Source of the DNA: Microcystis aeruginosa FD4
GTDB lineage: Bacteria > Cyanobacteriota > Cyanobacteriia > Cyanobacteriales > Microcystaceae
DNA length: 64,000 bases
Reading direction: 5' to 3'
NCBI RefSeq assembly: GCF_009792235.1
Contig: NZ_CP046973.1
Coordinates: 3,224,001-3,288,000 of the forward strand
Under the pieces are notes generated by a model that saw only the letters and a program-made list of their open reading frames with translations, was not told the origin of the DNA and did not search any database. Positions 54,662 through 64,000 of the stretch are shown here, one piece after another; position 1 is the stretch's first letter, and each line of letters starts with the position of its first letter. Made by a program: the position numbers and the translations under genes.

Positions 54662-55275
54662 AAAACAAGCGTTAAAACTGCCAGTTTTGTCGTTACACCA
54701 GTTAACGGAAATTATCAAGCATTGTTACAAACTTGTGTTTTTATCGGTGCTTGTGATGACAGTCAATCCTTGACTAATGCTAGTAATTTAGAATCATTTC
54801 TCAGCTTATCGGGTAATCAGTTAAGCAATCTATTTGTTACTGAAGGATCCGCTATCAAACAGACTATTACTGCTAATTATGGCGATATTTTCAGCTTTTC
54901 TTGGAATTTTCTGACTGATGAAGTGCCGCTGATGTAGATTACAATGATTTCGCTTTTTTTACCCTTAATAATACTTTATATTCTTTGGCAGATACTCAAT
55001 CTAGTTTTCCAGTCAATCCTTCTTTTTCCCCTGTAACGAAAGAAACAGGCTATCAAACCTACACGATACCAATATCGGTGACTGGAACATATACTTTAGG
55101 GTTTGGGGTAGTTGATGTGGATAAGACAGGAGGAGGAAATGCTGCTGGAAATTCAGCTTTATTAGTTGATAATATCAAGCTTACTAATATAGCCAAAGTT
55201 CCTGAACCTGATCCTATTTTCGGACTATTATTAACTCTAGGATTAGCCAGCAAGTGCAAGCGCAATAATTGTTAA
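54662..55275 (+). pseudogene. PEP-CTERM protein, truncated and frameshifted
   Basis: No start codon or signal peptide is visible; the frame opens with TSVKTASFVVTPVNGNYQAL and runs to FLTDEVPLM stop (54937). One frame over, ADVDYNDFAFFTLNNTLYSL continues to 55275 and ends with VPEPDPIFGLLLTLGLASKC, an altered PEP-CTERM signal with a basic end. The frame break is near 54925. It is a relic of an exported, exosortase-processed protein lying between two giant surface-protein genes. Confidence 0.75.
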
Positions 55276-55334
55276 CATCACCCGCTATCGAGAAAACGGG
55301 TTTCTCAAAGAAACCCGTTTTCTGTCCCCATACA

Positions 55335-55562
55335 TAGGGTTTGCTGAATAAGTCCCCAGAAGGAATTTAGGAGCCACACAGTTTACCAAATGGTAGTTTC
55401 GTCGCTTAGTTTCTCAATTTTATCTGGCGATTGCCAATGAAAGTGCAAGGTTTTTGAGTCCCTCGGATCGATTTCTCAACGTTTGTCTCTGACACTTTTT
55501 TGACTAAAAAAGTGCTAAAACCGTTTTCTAGTAAGGCTTTCAGTAATATTCAGCAAATCCTA
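55335..55562. repeat. MITE-like element, copy 2
   Basis: TAGGGTTTGCTGAATAAG at the left and the inverted TATTCAGCAAATCCTA at the right (two mismatches in the terminal 15). It is 228 bases long with no coding capacity, flanked by CA and GA, with the TA at each outermost end. Its right part resembles that of copy 1 (25285-25502). A TA-flanked, short, inverted-end element fits a non-autonomous derivative of an insertion sequence. Confidence 0.65.
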
Positions 55563-55643
55563 GATAATGTTCGATAAGCTTGTTGAGGATGGTTCCTGAT
55601 CAATCACTTCCTCGAAAAGTCTAAAGATTGTGTAAAAATTAGA

Positions 55644-55719
55644 GACTGATGGGAAAAAAGCCTTTAAATGAAGAGGAAGGCCGTTATCAGGAGACGAGAG
55701 CCGATTTTTCCCATCAGTC
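55644..55719. repeat. 15-bp perfect inverted repeat upstream of the second giant gene
   Basis: GACTGATGGGAAAAA (55644-55658) and TTTTTCCCATCAGTC (55705-55719), 46 bases apart and ending 71 bases before the ATG at 55791. It could be a hairpin in the leader, a transcription stop, or a small mobile repeat. Confidence 0.6.
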
Positions 55720-55790
55720 CTCCTTGCTACTTAACACCACCATCCTGAACAGCTACACTATATTCCTCGCTGAAACCCCCAAGGTACTTT

Positions 55791-58700
55791 ATGTCTCAGT
55801 CTTTCCCAAACATCCTGTTTATCGACACTCAACTTGCCAGTTATCAGCAGTTACTCGATGCGGTGTTGCCTAGCACAGAAGTTATCCTGATTAATTCTAA
55901 TCAAGATGGCGTTGAGGCAATTACCGCAGCCTTGTCGAATCGTACTAACCTTAAAAGTATTCAAGTCATCTCCCACGGTAGTCAAGGTCAGCTACAATTG
56001 GGCAATATTTGGCTAAATTCCCACACTTTACAGGATTATAGTGCCAAAATTCAGAGTTGGGGAAATGCACTGATAGAGACTGGGGACATATTATTCTACG
56101 GGTGTAATTTAGCAGCGGATGAAGCGGGACTGAGTTTAATTCAAAACATTAGCCAGTTGACGGGAGCAGATGTAGCAGCATCTGAAGACTTAACTGGTAG
56201 TGCATTGCTGGGGGGAGATTGGGATTTAGAAGCAAATACAGGGGCGATAGAATCAAGTTTAGCGATTAGTGCAGAAGGCCAAGCCAATTATACAGAGACA
56301 TTAGCCATTCCCAGTTTAACTGTATATGAAAGCTTTCTTGTGGAAGGTTATAATAGTGTTAATAGCGATGGGCATTGGAATAGGATTACTCTAAGCTTGT
56401 CAAATTATGATCAAAAAAGTTCTTTTTATATTTCTTATAATTTGCTTCCTCATGGGTTAGAGAGTCAAGGATCTGTATCTAGCAATGACTATAGTGATCC
56501 TAACTCAGGTAGCTTTCAAATAACACCAAGTAAAGTTTATTCAAAAAATGGTCAACTGCTGGTGGATATCCCGATTATCATCAACAATGATTCTTTGTGG
56601 GATCAGCAGGAATATATGGACTTTAGACTTAATCCCACTTCTGAATATACGGTGACGGGAGCAGACCAATATAACAATTTTTTACAGATAGTTAGCGACA
56701 ATCATCCCCAGGTGTCTATTGGCAATTACTGGGAAAACTCGACGAAAACCGAAGGAGAACCTCTGCGAGTTAAAGAGATAACCAGAATCGAATTAGATTT
56801 AGGAAAACAAGGTGTGCCGATTCTGTCTGGATTTGACTTATATTTTGATGTAACAGGTACAGCCATTCGTGGCAGTTTTGCCAACACTCAAAAAGGTTCA
56901 GATTACAAATTATTTTACACCTTTTATAAAAGGGATCCCCTTGATTATGGCAAATATACGCAAGTAGATTCCCGCAAGGCCTTTCCAGATCCTGTAGCCA
57001 ATACCTCAATTTATAAAATCAATGTACCTGCGGGTACGACGAGTATTATTTTTCAAGCTGAGGATATCAACGATGAAGTTTTTGAACCCACAGAAACAAT
57101 TAAAATCACTCTCGTTGAAGATGATGTCGTACTTGGCCTAGCTGAACGTAGTAGTGGGGATAAATATTATGTAGCAGGGAAATATGATCAAACACAACCC
57201 ATATCAGAATCAGATAAGAAATATTTGGACAGTTTGAGAATCAAGATAGTTAACCTCTTGGAAAATGAACCTATTGTCAGCTTAGGTAAAGTAGTCAATC
57301 CTACGGAAGGTTTTGGCTATGGTAGCACTATCGAAGGATTAGAAGATGCGATCGCCCTCAATGGTACACAAAGCGTCACCATTCCCGCTAAATCTAGCTT
57401 AAACTTAGCTAATACCGGTAAATTCACCTTAGAAGCGTGGATTTACCCCAATTTTACCGATAATACTCAACATGACATTATTAGTTATCAAGGGGGAACA
57501 AAAACAGGTTATCCTAGCATTTCCATTATTAATCAAATCTCCCTACAAATAGGTTTCGGAGATGGCACAAAATGGAACACCAAAACCATAGAAAAGGCCA
57601 TTAACCCCAAAGGGTGGAATCATATTGCTTCCACCTTCGATGGTACAGATTACAAAATCTATGTCAATGCTGTTGAAATCTACTCCACCAGTGAATTTGC
57701 CGGCCAAAAACCCGCTCCGACTCAACAATTAGAAATCGGCAAAGACTTTATTGGAGCGATCGATGAAGTAAGAATCTGGGATACAGCGCGTAGTGCTGCG
57801 GAATTGCAAAGTTTGATGATTTCCGAGCTAACAGGAGCAGAAACCGGGTTAATTGGTTATTGGGACTTTAATAAAAATTTAACCAATAAGGCCAATCAAG
57901 ATAGCAGTAACCCCCATAATGGTAGCATGAATGGTACTGTGGAATATCTCAATCAACCAGCACCACAAATTGGTTACATCGAAGTAAATTTAGATAAACC
58001 CTTCCAAGGACCCCAAGGATTATGGGTAAAATATGATATTACCAGTGGTACAGCTACACAAAACAGCGATTATTTTAATTCTCGTTATCGTAAAGTCTCC
58101 ACCGATGCTAACAGTGAGCGCAATGGTATTATTATCCCCCAAGGAGAAACTTCCGCCAAGATTTATTTTGCTGCCCTCAATGACGCGGTGGTGGAAGGGG
58201 ATGAAACAATTAATATTAAGTTAATTCCCCATAACTTTGATCAAGAAAATCTCGTTGTTAATCCCAATATTTATGTAGTAGATCTCGAGAATAGAAACGT
58301 CCAAGTATTTGATAATCTAGGCAATTTACTATCCACCTTTGGTGCTTATGGTACGGGAGACGGACAATTTAATAATCCTCAAGATCTGGTTCAAGATAAA
58401 AATGGAAATATCTATGTAGTTGACAGTAGAGGTTATAATGTCCAAGTCTTTGATAGTAATGGTAAATTTTTACGCAAATTTGGTTCACAGGGTACAGGAA
58501 ACGGACAATTTACAGACCCCTGGAACATTGACCTAGATAGCCAGGGTAATATTTATGTGGTGGATAGATCAAGAAAGAATATTCAAGTTTTTAACAATAG
58601 TGGGACATTCTTGCGTCAAATCGGGTCTTCAGGAACAGGAGACGGACAATTTAGCGATCCTCAGACTCTAGCTATAGACAAGAATGATAACGTTTATGTG

Positions 58701-61700
58701 GCGGATGCAGGCAATGATAATGTCCAAGTATTTGATAATACTGGTAAATACCTGCGTAAATTTAATTTACTCCGTAGCGGAATTTACAATACAAATACGG
58801 TAGATATGGCACTCGACAGCAGTGGTAACATCTATTTGCTTGACAGTGCTTACAACAATGTCCAAGTATTTAGTAATAGTGGTACATTTTTGCGCCAATT
58901 CGGGTCTTATGGTACAGGAAACGGACAATTTATACAGGCTGTAAGTATTGGTATAGATGGCAACGGTAACATTTATGTAGGTGATGGCAGAGATGATGTC
59001 CAGATCTTCGATAGTAGCGGAAATTATATCAGTAAATTTGGTTCTTCGGGTTCGGGAAAAGGTCAATTCAATAGTCCCACTGGGATTACCTTCGATAATA
59101 GTTGGCCCAATTCTAACTACGGAATTAGTGCCACTAATAATAGTGCTACCATTACCATCAAAGATAATCAGGCCTATACTCAAGGTGTAATTCTCTTTGA
59201 TGCTACTAACCAACCTATTAGCGATAAAAACCCCCTCGCAATCAAAAATGGAACCGCCGACTTTAAGATTAAATTAACCAGTCAACCCACCAGCAATGTT
59301 ACAGTTAGCCTCAGCAGCAATCAAGGCAGTTTAACAAGCACAACTGTCACCTTTACTAGCAGTAATTGGGATACCCTTCAAACTGTTAAACTCAATGGAG
59401 TTAGCGCTGATGGTAATATTAGTGCTTCAGCTTCGGGTTACTTTACAGGGACTCAAACCTTTGGTTTCACCATTAATCCACCCCTAAAAGTTACCGAAGG
59501 GAGTACCACCGATGCTGTTCCCGTCACCCCGGAAGTAATTATCTCCAGTCTGGGAGATGTGCAAGAAAATGGTGGCGAATCTGGTAATTTTATCGTTAAT
59601 TTATCCGCACCCGCACCTAAAGGTGGAATAAATATCAATTATACAGTTGCGGGAACAGCAACTCAAGGAACAGATTATCAAAATTTGACGGGTAAAATTA
59701 CCATTGCTGAAGGAGACACCACTGGTCAAATTTCCATTTTACCTATTGCAGATGATGTCACCGAACCTAACGAAACTGTTACCATTACCTTAGCAACTGG
59801 TACAGGTTATAAATTAACGACAGATACCAGCAAAAAACAAGCTACTTTAAATGTTCTCAATGATGACACGGCGGGAATCAAAGTAGTAAACGCCCAAAAA
59901 ATTACCGATACTAACAATAATCTTGTCACCAGCTATAGTGATAACTTGGTAGCAGTAGTCACCAGTGAACCCTACCCCAATGTTAACAATGTCCTGCAAT
60001 TATGGGATAACAACAACAAACTCTTAGGAAGTGTTACTCTCACTCAAGAGCAGATTAATGCTGGTAAAATTAGCTTAAATGTCACAGGAACTTTACCTAA
60101 TTCTCAGCAATTACGAGCAATTCTCAAAGAAAATAGTACCGTAAATCAAGGATTGACCCTCGATAACGGCAAAATAAACCTTAATGGTAGTACAGTAGAA
60201 ATTACCTTACCCAGTATTGGTAATCAAGCTTTAGTGGGTATTCGCCTACAAAGTAAACCGACGGCTGATGTTACCGTCAGTTTCAAAGATATTGACAACA
60301 CTGAAACCAGTTTAGACAAAACCAGTGTCACCTTTACCCCTCAAAACTGGCAAGAATATCAAGTTGTCACCGTAACAGGTTTAGATGATCTCGACTTAGA
60401 TGGTGACATTAGTTATAACATTACCGCTTTTGTTAGCGCTACTAATGACCCTAACTACAGTGGAAAAACCTTCGACCTTCCCGTCAAAAACTTAGATGAT
60501 GACCAGAAGCTCGATCCATCTGCTTTGGATACTCCCTCTAAGATAAATTATACCCTTAAATTCGATGGACTCGATGATCATGTCGCTATCAGCAATGGTA
60601 AAGTTAGCGCTACTAGCTTAAAGTTGCCTACTTCAGCGCTGACGGTAGAAGCTTGGGTAAATATTGCTCAATTTAAAGATTGGTCATCAGCCATTAGTTT
60701 CTTACAGGATAATGGTTCCACCGAAGCTGGTTTTGCCTTAGGAACCATGGCCACTGGTCAATTTTACTTGGCTGTAGCGGGTGGTGGCAACGGTTTAACT
60801 TATCTCAATTCTCCTAGTAAATACTCAACTAATCAGTGGTATCACATAGCGGGTGTTTATAATGGCTCAAAAATGGAGTTATTTATCAATGGCGAAAGTG
60901 TCGCTACTTCCACCGCCGAAACTGGTAATATCTATTACCTTGATAGTTGGTATCGTCTGGGAATGTATAAAGATGATAATGAGGATGTGGGTCTTAATGG
61001 ACAAATACGCGAAGTCCGAGTCTGGAATGTAGCACGCAGTGGAGCAGACATTAAAGCCAATAAAAATACCAGTTTAAGTGGTCAAGAAACTGGTTTAATC
61101 AATTACTATCAAGGAAATCTCACCACAGATAATTTCCTTTTTGATAATGGTAGTAATCGCCAAAATGGAGTGTTGGCAAATGGTGCGTCAGTATCAGTAA
61201 TTTCGCTTCCCACCGTCTCTATTGGTAATCCTGTTACAGTCGCCGAAGGTAATACAAATGCTGTCATCAACGTCAATCTGAGTCAAGCTGCGACACAGAC
61301 CATAGACGTAATTTTCAGTATTCCCCAGGGTACTGCTGTAATTAATCAAGATTACCAAATCAGTCAAACTTACTTAATTAATCAGTTTGAAGCAGATGGC
61401 AAAGCGCGTTTTGCCAGTCCCTTTGATAATATCGATGTCGGGGATAATGCTAAACCCACTTTTGCCGATTTAGATAACGATGGCGATTTAGACGCTATTA
61501 TTGGTCATCAAACCGGAATTAAATATTTCAAAAATCTCGGCAGTCCTAGTAGTCCCCTTTTTGCCGAACAAACCGGTAGTCAAAATCCCTTTGGTAATAT
61601 TAACATTCAGGGTGCGGCTCCCACCTTTGCTGACCTTAACGGCGATTTAACCTTAGATTTAGCCGTCGGTACAGACACAGGTACTATTATTTACTATATC

Positions 61701-64000
61701 AATAACGGCGATCGCCTGAATCCACGCTTTGTCCTTCCCAGTGGGTTAATTCCCGTTCAAAATGATCCCTTTACTGGGATTGATGTTGGCGATCGAGCCA
61801 CACCTGTCTTAGTTGACTATGATCAAGATGGCGATAATGACTTAATTGTTGGTTCTCAAGCTTCAGGAATCAGCTACTATCGAAATACAGGTAACAAAAA
61901 TAGTCCCACCTTTACTAAATCGACCAGCAATCCTTTTGCCAATATCTCAGGTAACGCACCTATCCTGGTGGATTATGACAGTGACACAGACCTAGATATA
62001 TTTGTTGGTCAAGCTAATGGAGTTGTTACCTATTGGGAAAATAATAACGGCACATTTGCTCAAAATGCCAGCAAAAATCCCTTCGCTAAAATCACCAACA
62101 CCGCCTCCTTAGCGACTAATTCCGCACCCGCTGTGGTTGATTTAAACGGTGAGGGTTTTAAAGATGCTTTTATCGGCGTTAACAATGGCAAGATTGACTA
62201 TTATGAACAGTTTAACTTAGTCACCTTTAATGCAGGGGAAACTAGCAAAACCATTAACCTGCAAATCAAAGATGATCAAATAGCCGAAGATAACGAAACT
62301 CTCGAAATTACTCTCTATCCCAATAATGGTTATAACTTAGGTTCACCTCAAAATTACCTTAGCTTGGATGGTACAGATGATTATGTAGCAATACCCAACG
62401 CCAAATTAGCGGGTGATTATACCATTGAAACTTGGGTATATATCGACAGTAAAACTCAAAATTTTAGCTCAATTTTAGAATTAGGAAATGATACGGGTAG
62501 TGAAAGAATCTTCTGGGGATTAAGAAATAATCAGAGCCAACTTTTCTTAGAAACTATCACTAATTCCCAATCAGTTTCTTACACCCTTCCCGAGCAACTA
62601 CCTCAAAAACAGTGGGTACATTTGGCAGTTAGTTTGGACAATAGCGGAGTCGGTAAATTCTATGTTAATGGTGAATTGAAAACAACCGTATCAGGTTTTA
62701 AACTTCCCACCGAGACCGTCAAAACTGTTAATTATCTAGGAAAAGGTCGCGGTGGTTACCAGTTTGCGGGGAAAATTAAAAACCTAACCATTTGGGATAA
62801 ATCCCTGACTCAAACAGAAATTCAAGCTGATAAAGACAAAGTCCTTACAGGTAGTGAAACCGGTTTAGTTGCATATTATAAAGGAGATTTAGACTCCCAA
62901 AATACCCTAGTAGATAGTAGCAGCAATAAACTTAATGGTACAATCAACAACGGCGCTTTGGTGAAAAATGATATCGTCACCACCGTTACTATTAGCGATA
63001 ATGATACCGCAGGTGTCACCATTACCAAACTTACGGGTACCAATACGAATGAAACTAATAATAGCGTTAACTTCGATGGTCAAGATGATTATGTCACAGT
63101 ACCCAATATCAGCAAATTATCTGGTGACTTTACCTTAGAAACCTGGGTATATATCGACAGTAAAACTCAAAATTTTAGCTCAATTTTAGAATTAGGAAAT
63201 GATACGGGTAGCGAAAGAATCTTCTGGGGATTAAGAAATAATCAGAGCCAACTTTTCTTAGAAACTATCACTAATTCCCAATCACTTTCTTACACCCTTT
63301 CCGAGCAACTACCTCAAAAAGAGTGGGTACATTTGGCAGTTAGTTTGGACAATAGCGGAGTCGGTAAATTCTATGTTAATGGTGAATTGAAAACAACCGT
63401 CTCAGGTCTTAAACTTCCCACCGAGATCGTCAAAACTGTTAATTATCTAGGAAAAGGTCGCGGTGGTTACCAGTTTGCGGGGAAAATTAAAAACCTAACC
63501 ATTTGGGATAAATCCCTGACTCAAACAGAAATTCAAGCTGATAAAGACAAAGTCCTTACAGGTAGTGAAACCGGTTTAGTTGCATATTATAAAGGAGATT
63601 TAGACTCCCAAAATACCCTAGTAGATAGTAGCAGCAATAAACTGAATGGTACACTCAACAACGGTGTTTTTGTCAAAAATGAACTCATTCCCCCTGTCAC
63701 CATAAGTTATAGCGTTAAACTGAATAGCCAACCCATTGCTCCCGTTACAGTTTACCTTGGTTCACAGGATGAAAGTGAAGCCTTAGTTACCGTTAAAAGT
63801 GATTTAACCTCCTTGGCGGGAGTCACCAGTTTGGTCTTTACCCCTGATAACTGGAATCAAGCGCAGAATTTCTACGTCAAAGGTGTGGATGATCAGATTG
63901 ACGATGATGACATGAATTATCAGATCATTACCACCGTCTCCAGTGAAGACCAGAAATATCATAAACTCGCAGTAAATGACCTTTCCTTGACTAATATTGA
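55791..64000 (+). CDS. Giant DUF4347 / LamG / NHL / Calx-beta surface protein, 3' partial
   Basis: The frame is open from ATG 55791 to the window edge (over 2,730 residues). Residues ~6-170 are DUF4347 (ILFIDTQLASYQQLLDAVLP, IQVISHGSQGQLQLGN, DILFYGCNLAADEAG), common at the start of huge cyanobacterial adhesin-like proteins. Then come a Calx-beta-like module (~330-500), LamG (~519-703; FTLEAWIYPNFTDN, IDEVRIWDTARS), an NHL beta-propeller with about six blades (~823-1100; NGNIYVVD, NVQVFD, GTGDGQF), Calx-beta (~1250), LamG (~1585-1790), FG-GAP-type repeats (~1870-2142; FADLDNDGDLDAIIGH) and two near-identical LamG modules (~2187-2624). All these bind sugars, calcium or proteins, so adhesion or matrix function is likely. 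It runs beyond 64000. Confidence 0.85.
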   Translation, partial: MSQSFPNILFIDTQLASYQQLLDAVLPSTEVILINSNQDGVEAITAALSNRTNLKSIQVISHGSQGQLQLGNIWLNSHTLQDYSAKIQSWGNALIETGDILFYGCNLAADEAGLSLIQNISQLTGADVAASEDLTGSALLGGDWDLEANTGAIESSLAISAEGQANYTETLAIPSLTVYESFLVEGYNSVNSDGHWNRITLSLSNYDQKSSFYISYNLLPHGLESQGSVSSNDYSDPNSGSFQITPSKVYSKNGQLLVDIPIIINNDSLWDQQEYMDFRLNPTSEYTVTGADQYNNFLQIVSDNHPQVSIGNYWENSTKTEGEPLRVKEITRIELDLGKQGVPILSGFDLYFDVTGTAIRGSFANTQKGSDYKLFYTFYKRDPLDYGKYTQVDSRKAFPDPVANTSIYKINVPAGTTSIIFQAEDINDEVFEPTETIKITLVEDDVVLGLAERSSGDKYYVAGKYDQTQPISESDKKYLDSLRIKIVNLLENEPIVSLGKVVNPTEGFGYGSTIEGLEDAIALNGTQSVTIPAKSSLNLANTGKFTLEAWIYPNFTDNTQHDIISYQGGTKTGYPSISIINQISLQIGFGDGTKWNTKTIEKAINPKGWNHIASTFDGTDYKIYVNAVEIYSTSEFAGQKPAPTQQLEIGKDFIGAIDEVRIWDTARSAAELQSLMISELTGAETGLIGYWDFNKNLTNKANQDSSNPHNGSMNGTVEYLNQPAPQIGYIEVNLDKPFQGPQGLWVKYDITSGTATQNSDYFNSRYRKVSTDANSERNGIIIPQGETSAKIYFAALNDAVVEGDETINIKLIPHNFDQENLVVNPNIYVVDLENRNVQVFDNLGNLLSTFGAYGTGDGQFNNPQDLVQDKNGNIYVVDSRGYNVQVFDSNGKFLRKFGSQGTGNGQFTDPWNIDLDSQGNIYVVDRSRKNIQVFNNSGTFLRQIGSSGTGDGQFSDPQTLAIDKNDNVYVADAGNDNVQVFDNTGKYLRKFNLLRSGIYNTNTVDMALDSSGNIYLLDSAYNNVQVFSNSGTFLRQFGSYGTGNGQFIQAVSIGIDGNGNIYVGDGRDDVQIFDSSGNYISKFGSSGSGKGQFNSPTGITFDNSWPNSNYGISATNNSATITIKDNQAYTQGVILFDATNQPISDKNPLAIKNGTADFKIKLTSQPTSNVTVSLSSNQGSLTSTTVTFTSSNWDTLQTVKLNGVSADGNISASASGYFTGTQTFGFTINPPLKVTEGSTTDAVPVTPEVIISSLGDVQENGGESGNFIVNLSAPAPKGGININYTVAGTATQGTDYQNLTGKITIAEGDTTGQISILPIADDVTEPNETVTITLATGTGYKLTTDTSKKQATLNVLNDDTAGIKVVNAQKITDTNNNLVTSYSDNLVAVVTSEPYPNVNNVLQLWDNNNKLLGSVTLTQEQINAGKISLNVTGTLPNSQQLRAILKENSTVNQGLTLDNGKINLNGSTVEITLPSIGNQALVGIRLQSKPTADVTVSFKDIDNTETSLDKTSVTFTPQNWQEYQVVTVTGLDDLDLDGDISYNITAFVSATNDPNYSGKTFDLPVKNLDDDQKLDPSALDTPSKINYTLKFDGLDDHVAISNGKVSATSLKLPTSALTVEAWVNIAQFKDWSSAISFLQDNGSTEAGFALGTMATGQFYLAVAGGGNGLTYLNSPSKYSTNQWYHIAGVYNGSKMELFINGESVATSTAETGNIYYLDSWYRLGMYKDDNEDVGLNGQIREVRVWNVARSGADIKANKNTSLSGQETGLINYYQGNLTTDNFLFDNGSNRQNGVLANGASVSVISLPTVSIGNPVTVAEGNTNAVINVNLSQAATQTIDVIFSIPQGTAVINQDYQISQTYLINQFEADGKARFASPFDNIDVGDNAKPTFADLDNDGDLDAIIGHQTGIKYFKNLGSPSSPLFAEQTGSQNPFGNINIQGAAPTFADLNGDLTLDLAVGTDTGTIIYYINNGDRLNPRFVLPSGLIPVQNDPFTGIDVGDRATPVLVDYDQDGDNDLIVGSQASGISYYRNTGNKNSPTFTKSTSNPFANISGNAPILVDYDSDTDLDIFVGQANGVVTYWENNNGTFAQNASKNPFAKITNTASLATNSAPAVVDLNGEGFKDAFIGVNNGKIDYYEQFNLVTFNAGETSKTINLQIKDDQIAEDNETLEITLYPNNGYNLGSPQNYLSLDGTDDYVAIPNAKLAGDYTIETWVYIDSKTQNFSSILELGNDTGSERIFWGLRNNQSQLFLETITNSQSVSYTLPEQLPQKQWVHLAVSLDNSGVGKFYVNGELKTTVSGFKLPTETVKTVNYLGKGRGGYQFAGKIKNLTIWDKSLTQTEIQADKDKVLTGSETGLVAYYKGDLDSQNTLVDSSSNKLNGTINNGALVKNDIVTTVTISDNDTAGVTITKLTGTNTNETNNSVNFDGQDDYVTVPNISKLSGDFTLETWVYIDSKTQNFSSILELGNDTGSERIFWGLRNNQSQLFLETITNSQSLSYTLSEQLPQKEWVHLAVSLDNSGVGKFYVNGELKTTVSGLKLPTEIVKTVNYLGKGRGGYQFAGKIKNLTIWDKSLTQTEIQADKDKVLTGSETGLVAYYKGDLDSQNTLVDSSSNKLNGTLNNGVFVKNELIPPVTISYSVKLNSQPIAPVTVYLGSQDESEALVTVKSDLTSLAGVTSLVFTPDNWNQAQNFYVKGVDDQIDDDDMNYQIITTVSSEDQKYHKLAVNDLSLTNI
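62433..63660 (+). repeat. Tandem 711-bp LamG duplication
   Basis: TGGGTATATATCGACAGT occurs at 62433 and 63144, 711 bases (237 codons) apart; the following ~520 bases are nearly identical in both copies, with a few substitutions (for example PEQLPQKQ versus SEQLPQKE). A recent in-frame module duplication in the second giant gene. Confidence 0.9.

Overview
The window reads as chromosomal DNA of a unicellular bloom-forming cyanobacterium, most likely Microcystis or a close relative. This is inferred from the scattered HIP1 octamer GCGATCGC (for example near 5739, 8475, 15056, 24092, 29321, 32128 and 36576), an SLH-type iron-uptake porin, a cyanobacterial/plastid-type E2 with a DHRVIYG motif, AAA-like ATPases, PEP-CTERM and DUF4347 proteins, Uma2 nucleases, and a very high load of broken insertion sequences and miniature elements. 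No tRNA, rRNA or CRISPR array was seen.

Layout. 1-7215: the end of a CPBP membrane protease, a frameshifted ammonium transporter, and a block of signalling or defence-like genes: a membrane AAA ATPase, a divergent HTH-AAA regulator with a 20-bp operator-like palindrome, and a two-gene operon ending in a membrane protein. This block is bracketed by a decayed direct repeat of the CPBP gene end. 7216-10698: two IS1-family remnants, an HhoA/HtrA-type protease and a tnpB fragment carrying two small palindromic insertions. 10699-14736: a run of unrecognised, mostly small same-strand genes, the first truncated by IS1, that looks like a decayed phage-like or mobile module. 14842-20785: PDH E2, a PRC-barrel protein, an orphan IS607 resolvase with a MITE, a PEP-CTERM protein with a 10-G tract at its start, an arsenosugar-type glycosyltransferase and a CoA-binding protein. 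20834-25052: the iron porin, a small hypothetical, two structured non-coding stretches and cobyrinate diamide synthase. 25053-27611: a repeat graveyard around queD with a dead CHAT-protein end and an ISAs1 end. 27619-36832: mostly housekeeping genes (galE, polyphosphate:AMP phosphotransferase, purN, valS) with a nucleotidyltransferase pair and two Uma2 paralogues. 36988-64000: two adjacent giant repeat-protein genes.

The first giant gene (36988-54531) encodes about 5.8 thousand residues if two compensating frameshifts near 52300 and 52660 are ignored. Its order is an N-terminal domain, RTX repeats, five and a half near-identical 549-bp units, Calx-beta and CARDB domains, Gly and Asn-Pro linkers, Ig-like and SdrD-B-like domains, an embedded subtilisin-type S8 protease, cadherin-like repeats and C-terminal RTX repeats. 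The second (55791 to beyond the window) starts with DUF4347 and carries LamG, an NHL propeller, Calx-beta and FG-GAP domains. Both look like exported cell-surface or extracellular proteins.

The most promising undescribed items are the HTH-AAA / winged-helix / membrane-protein locus with its operator, the apparently phase-variable poly-G PEP-CTERM gene, the structured RNA candidate at 23444-23610, the nucleotidyltransferase pair, and the protease-bearing giant RTX protein. All functional claims come from reading motifs by eye; no database search was possible.
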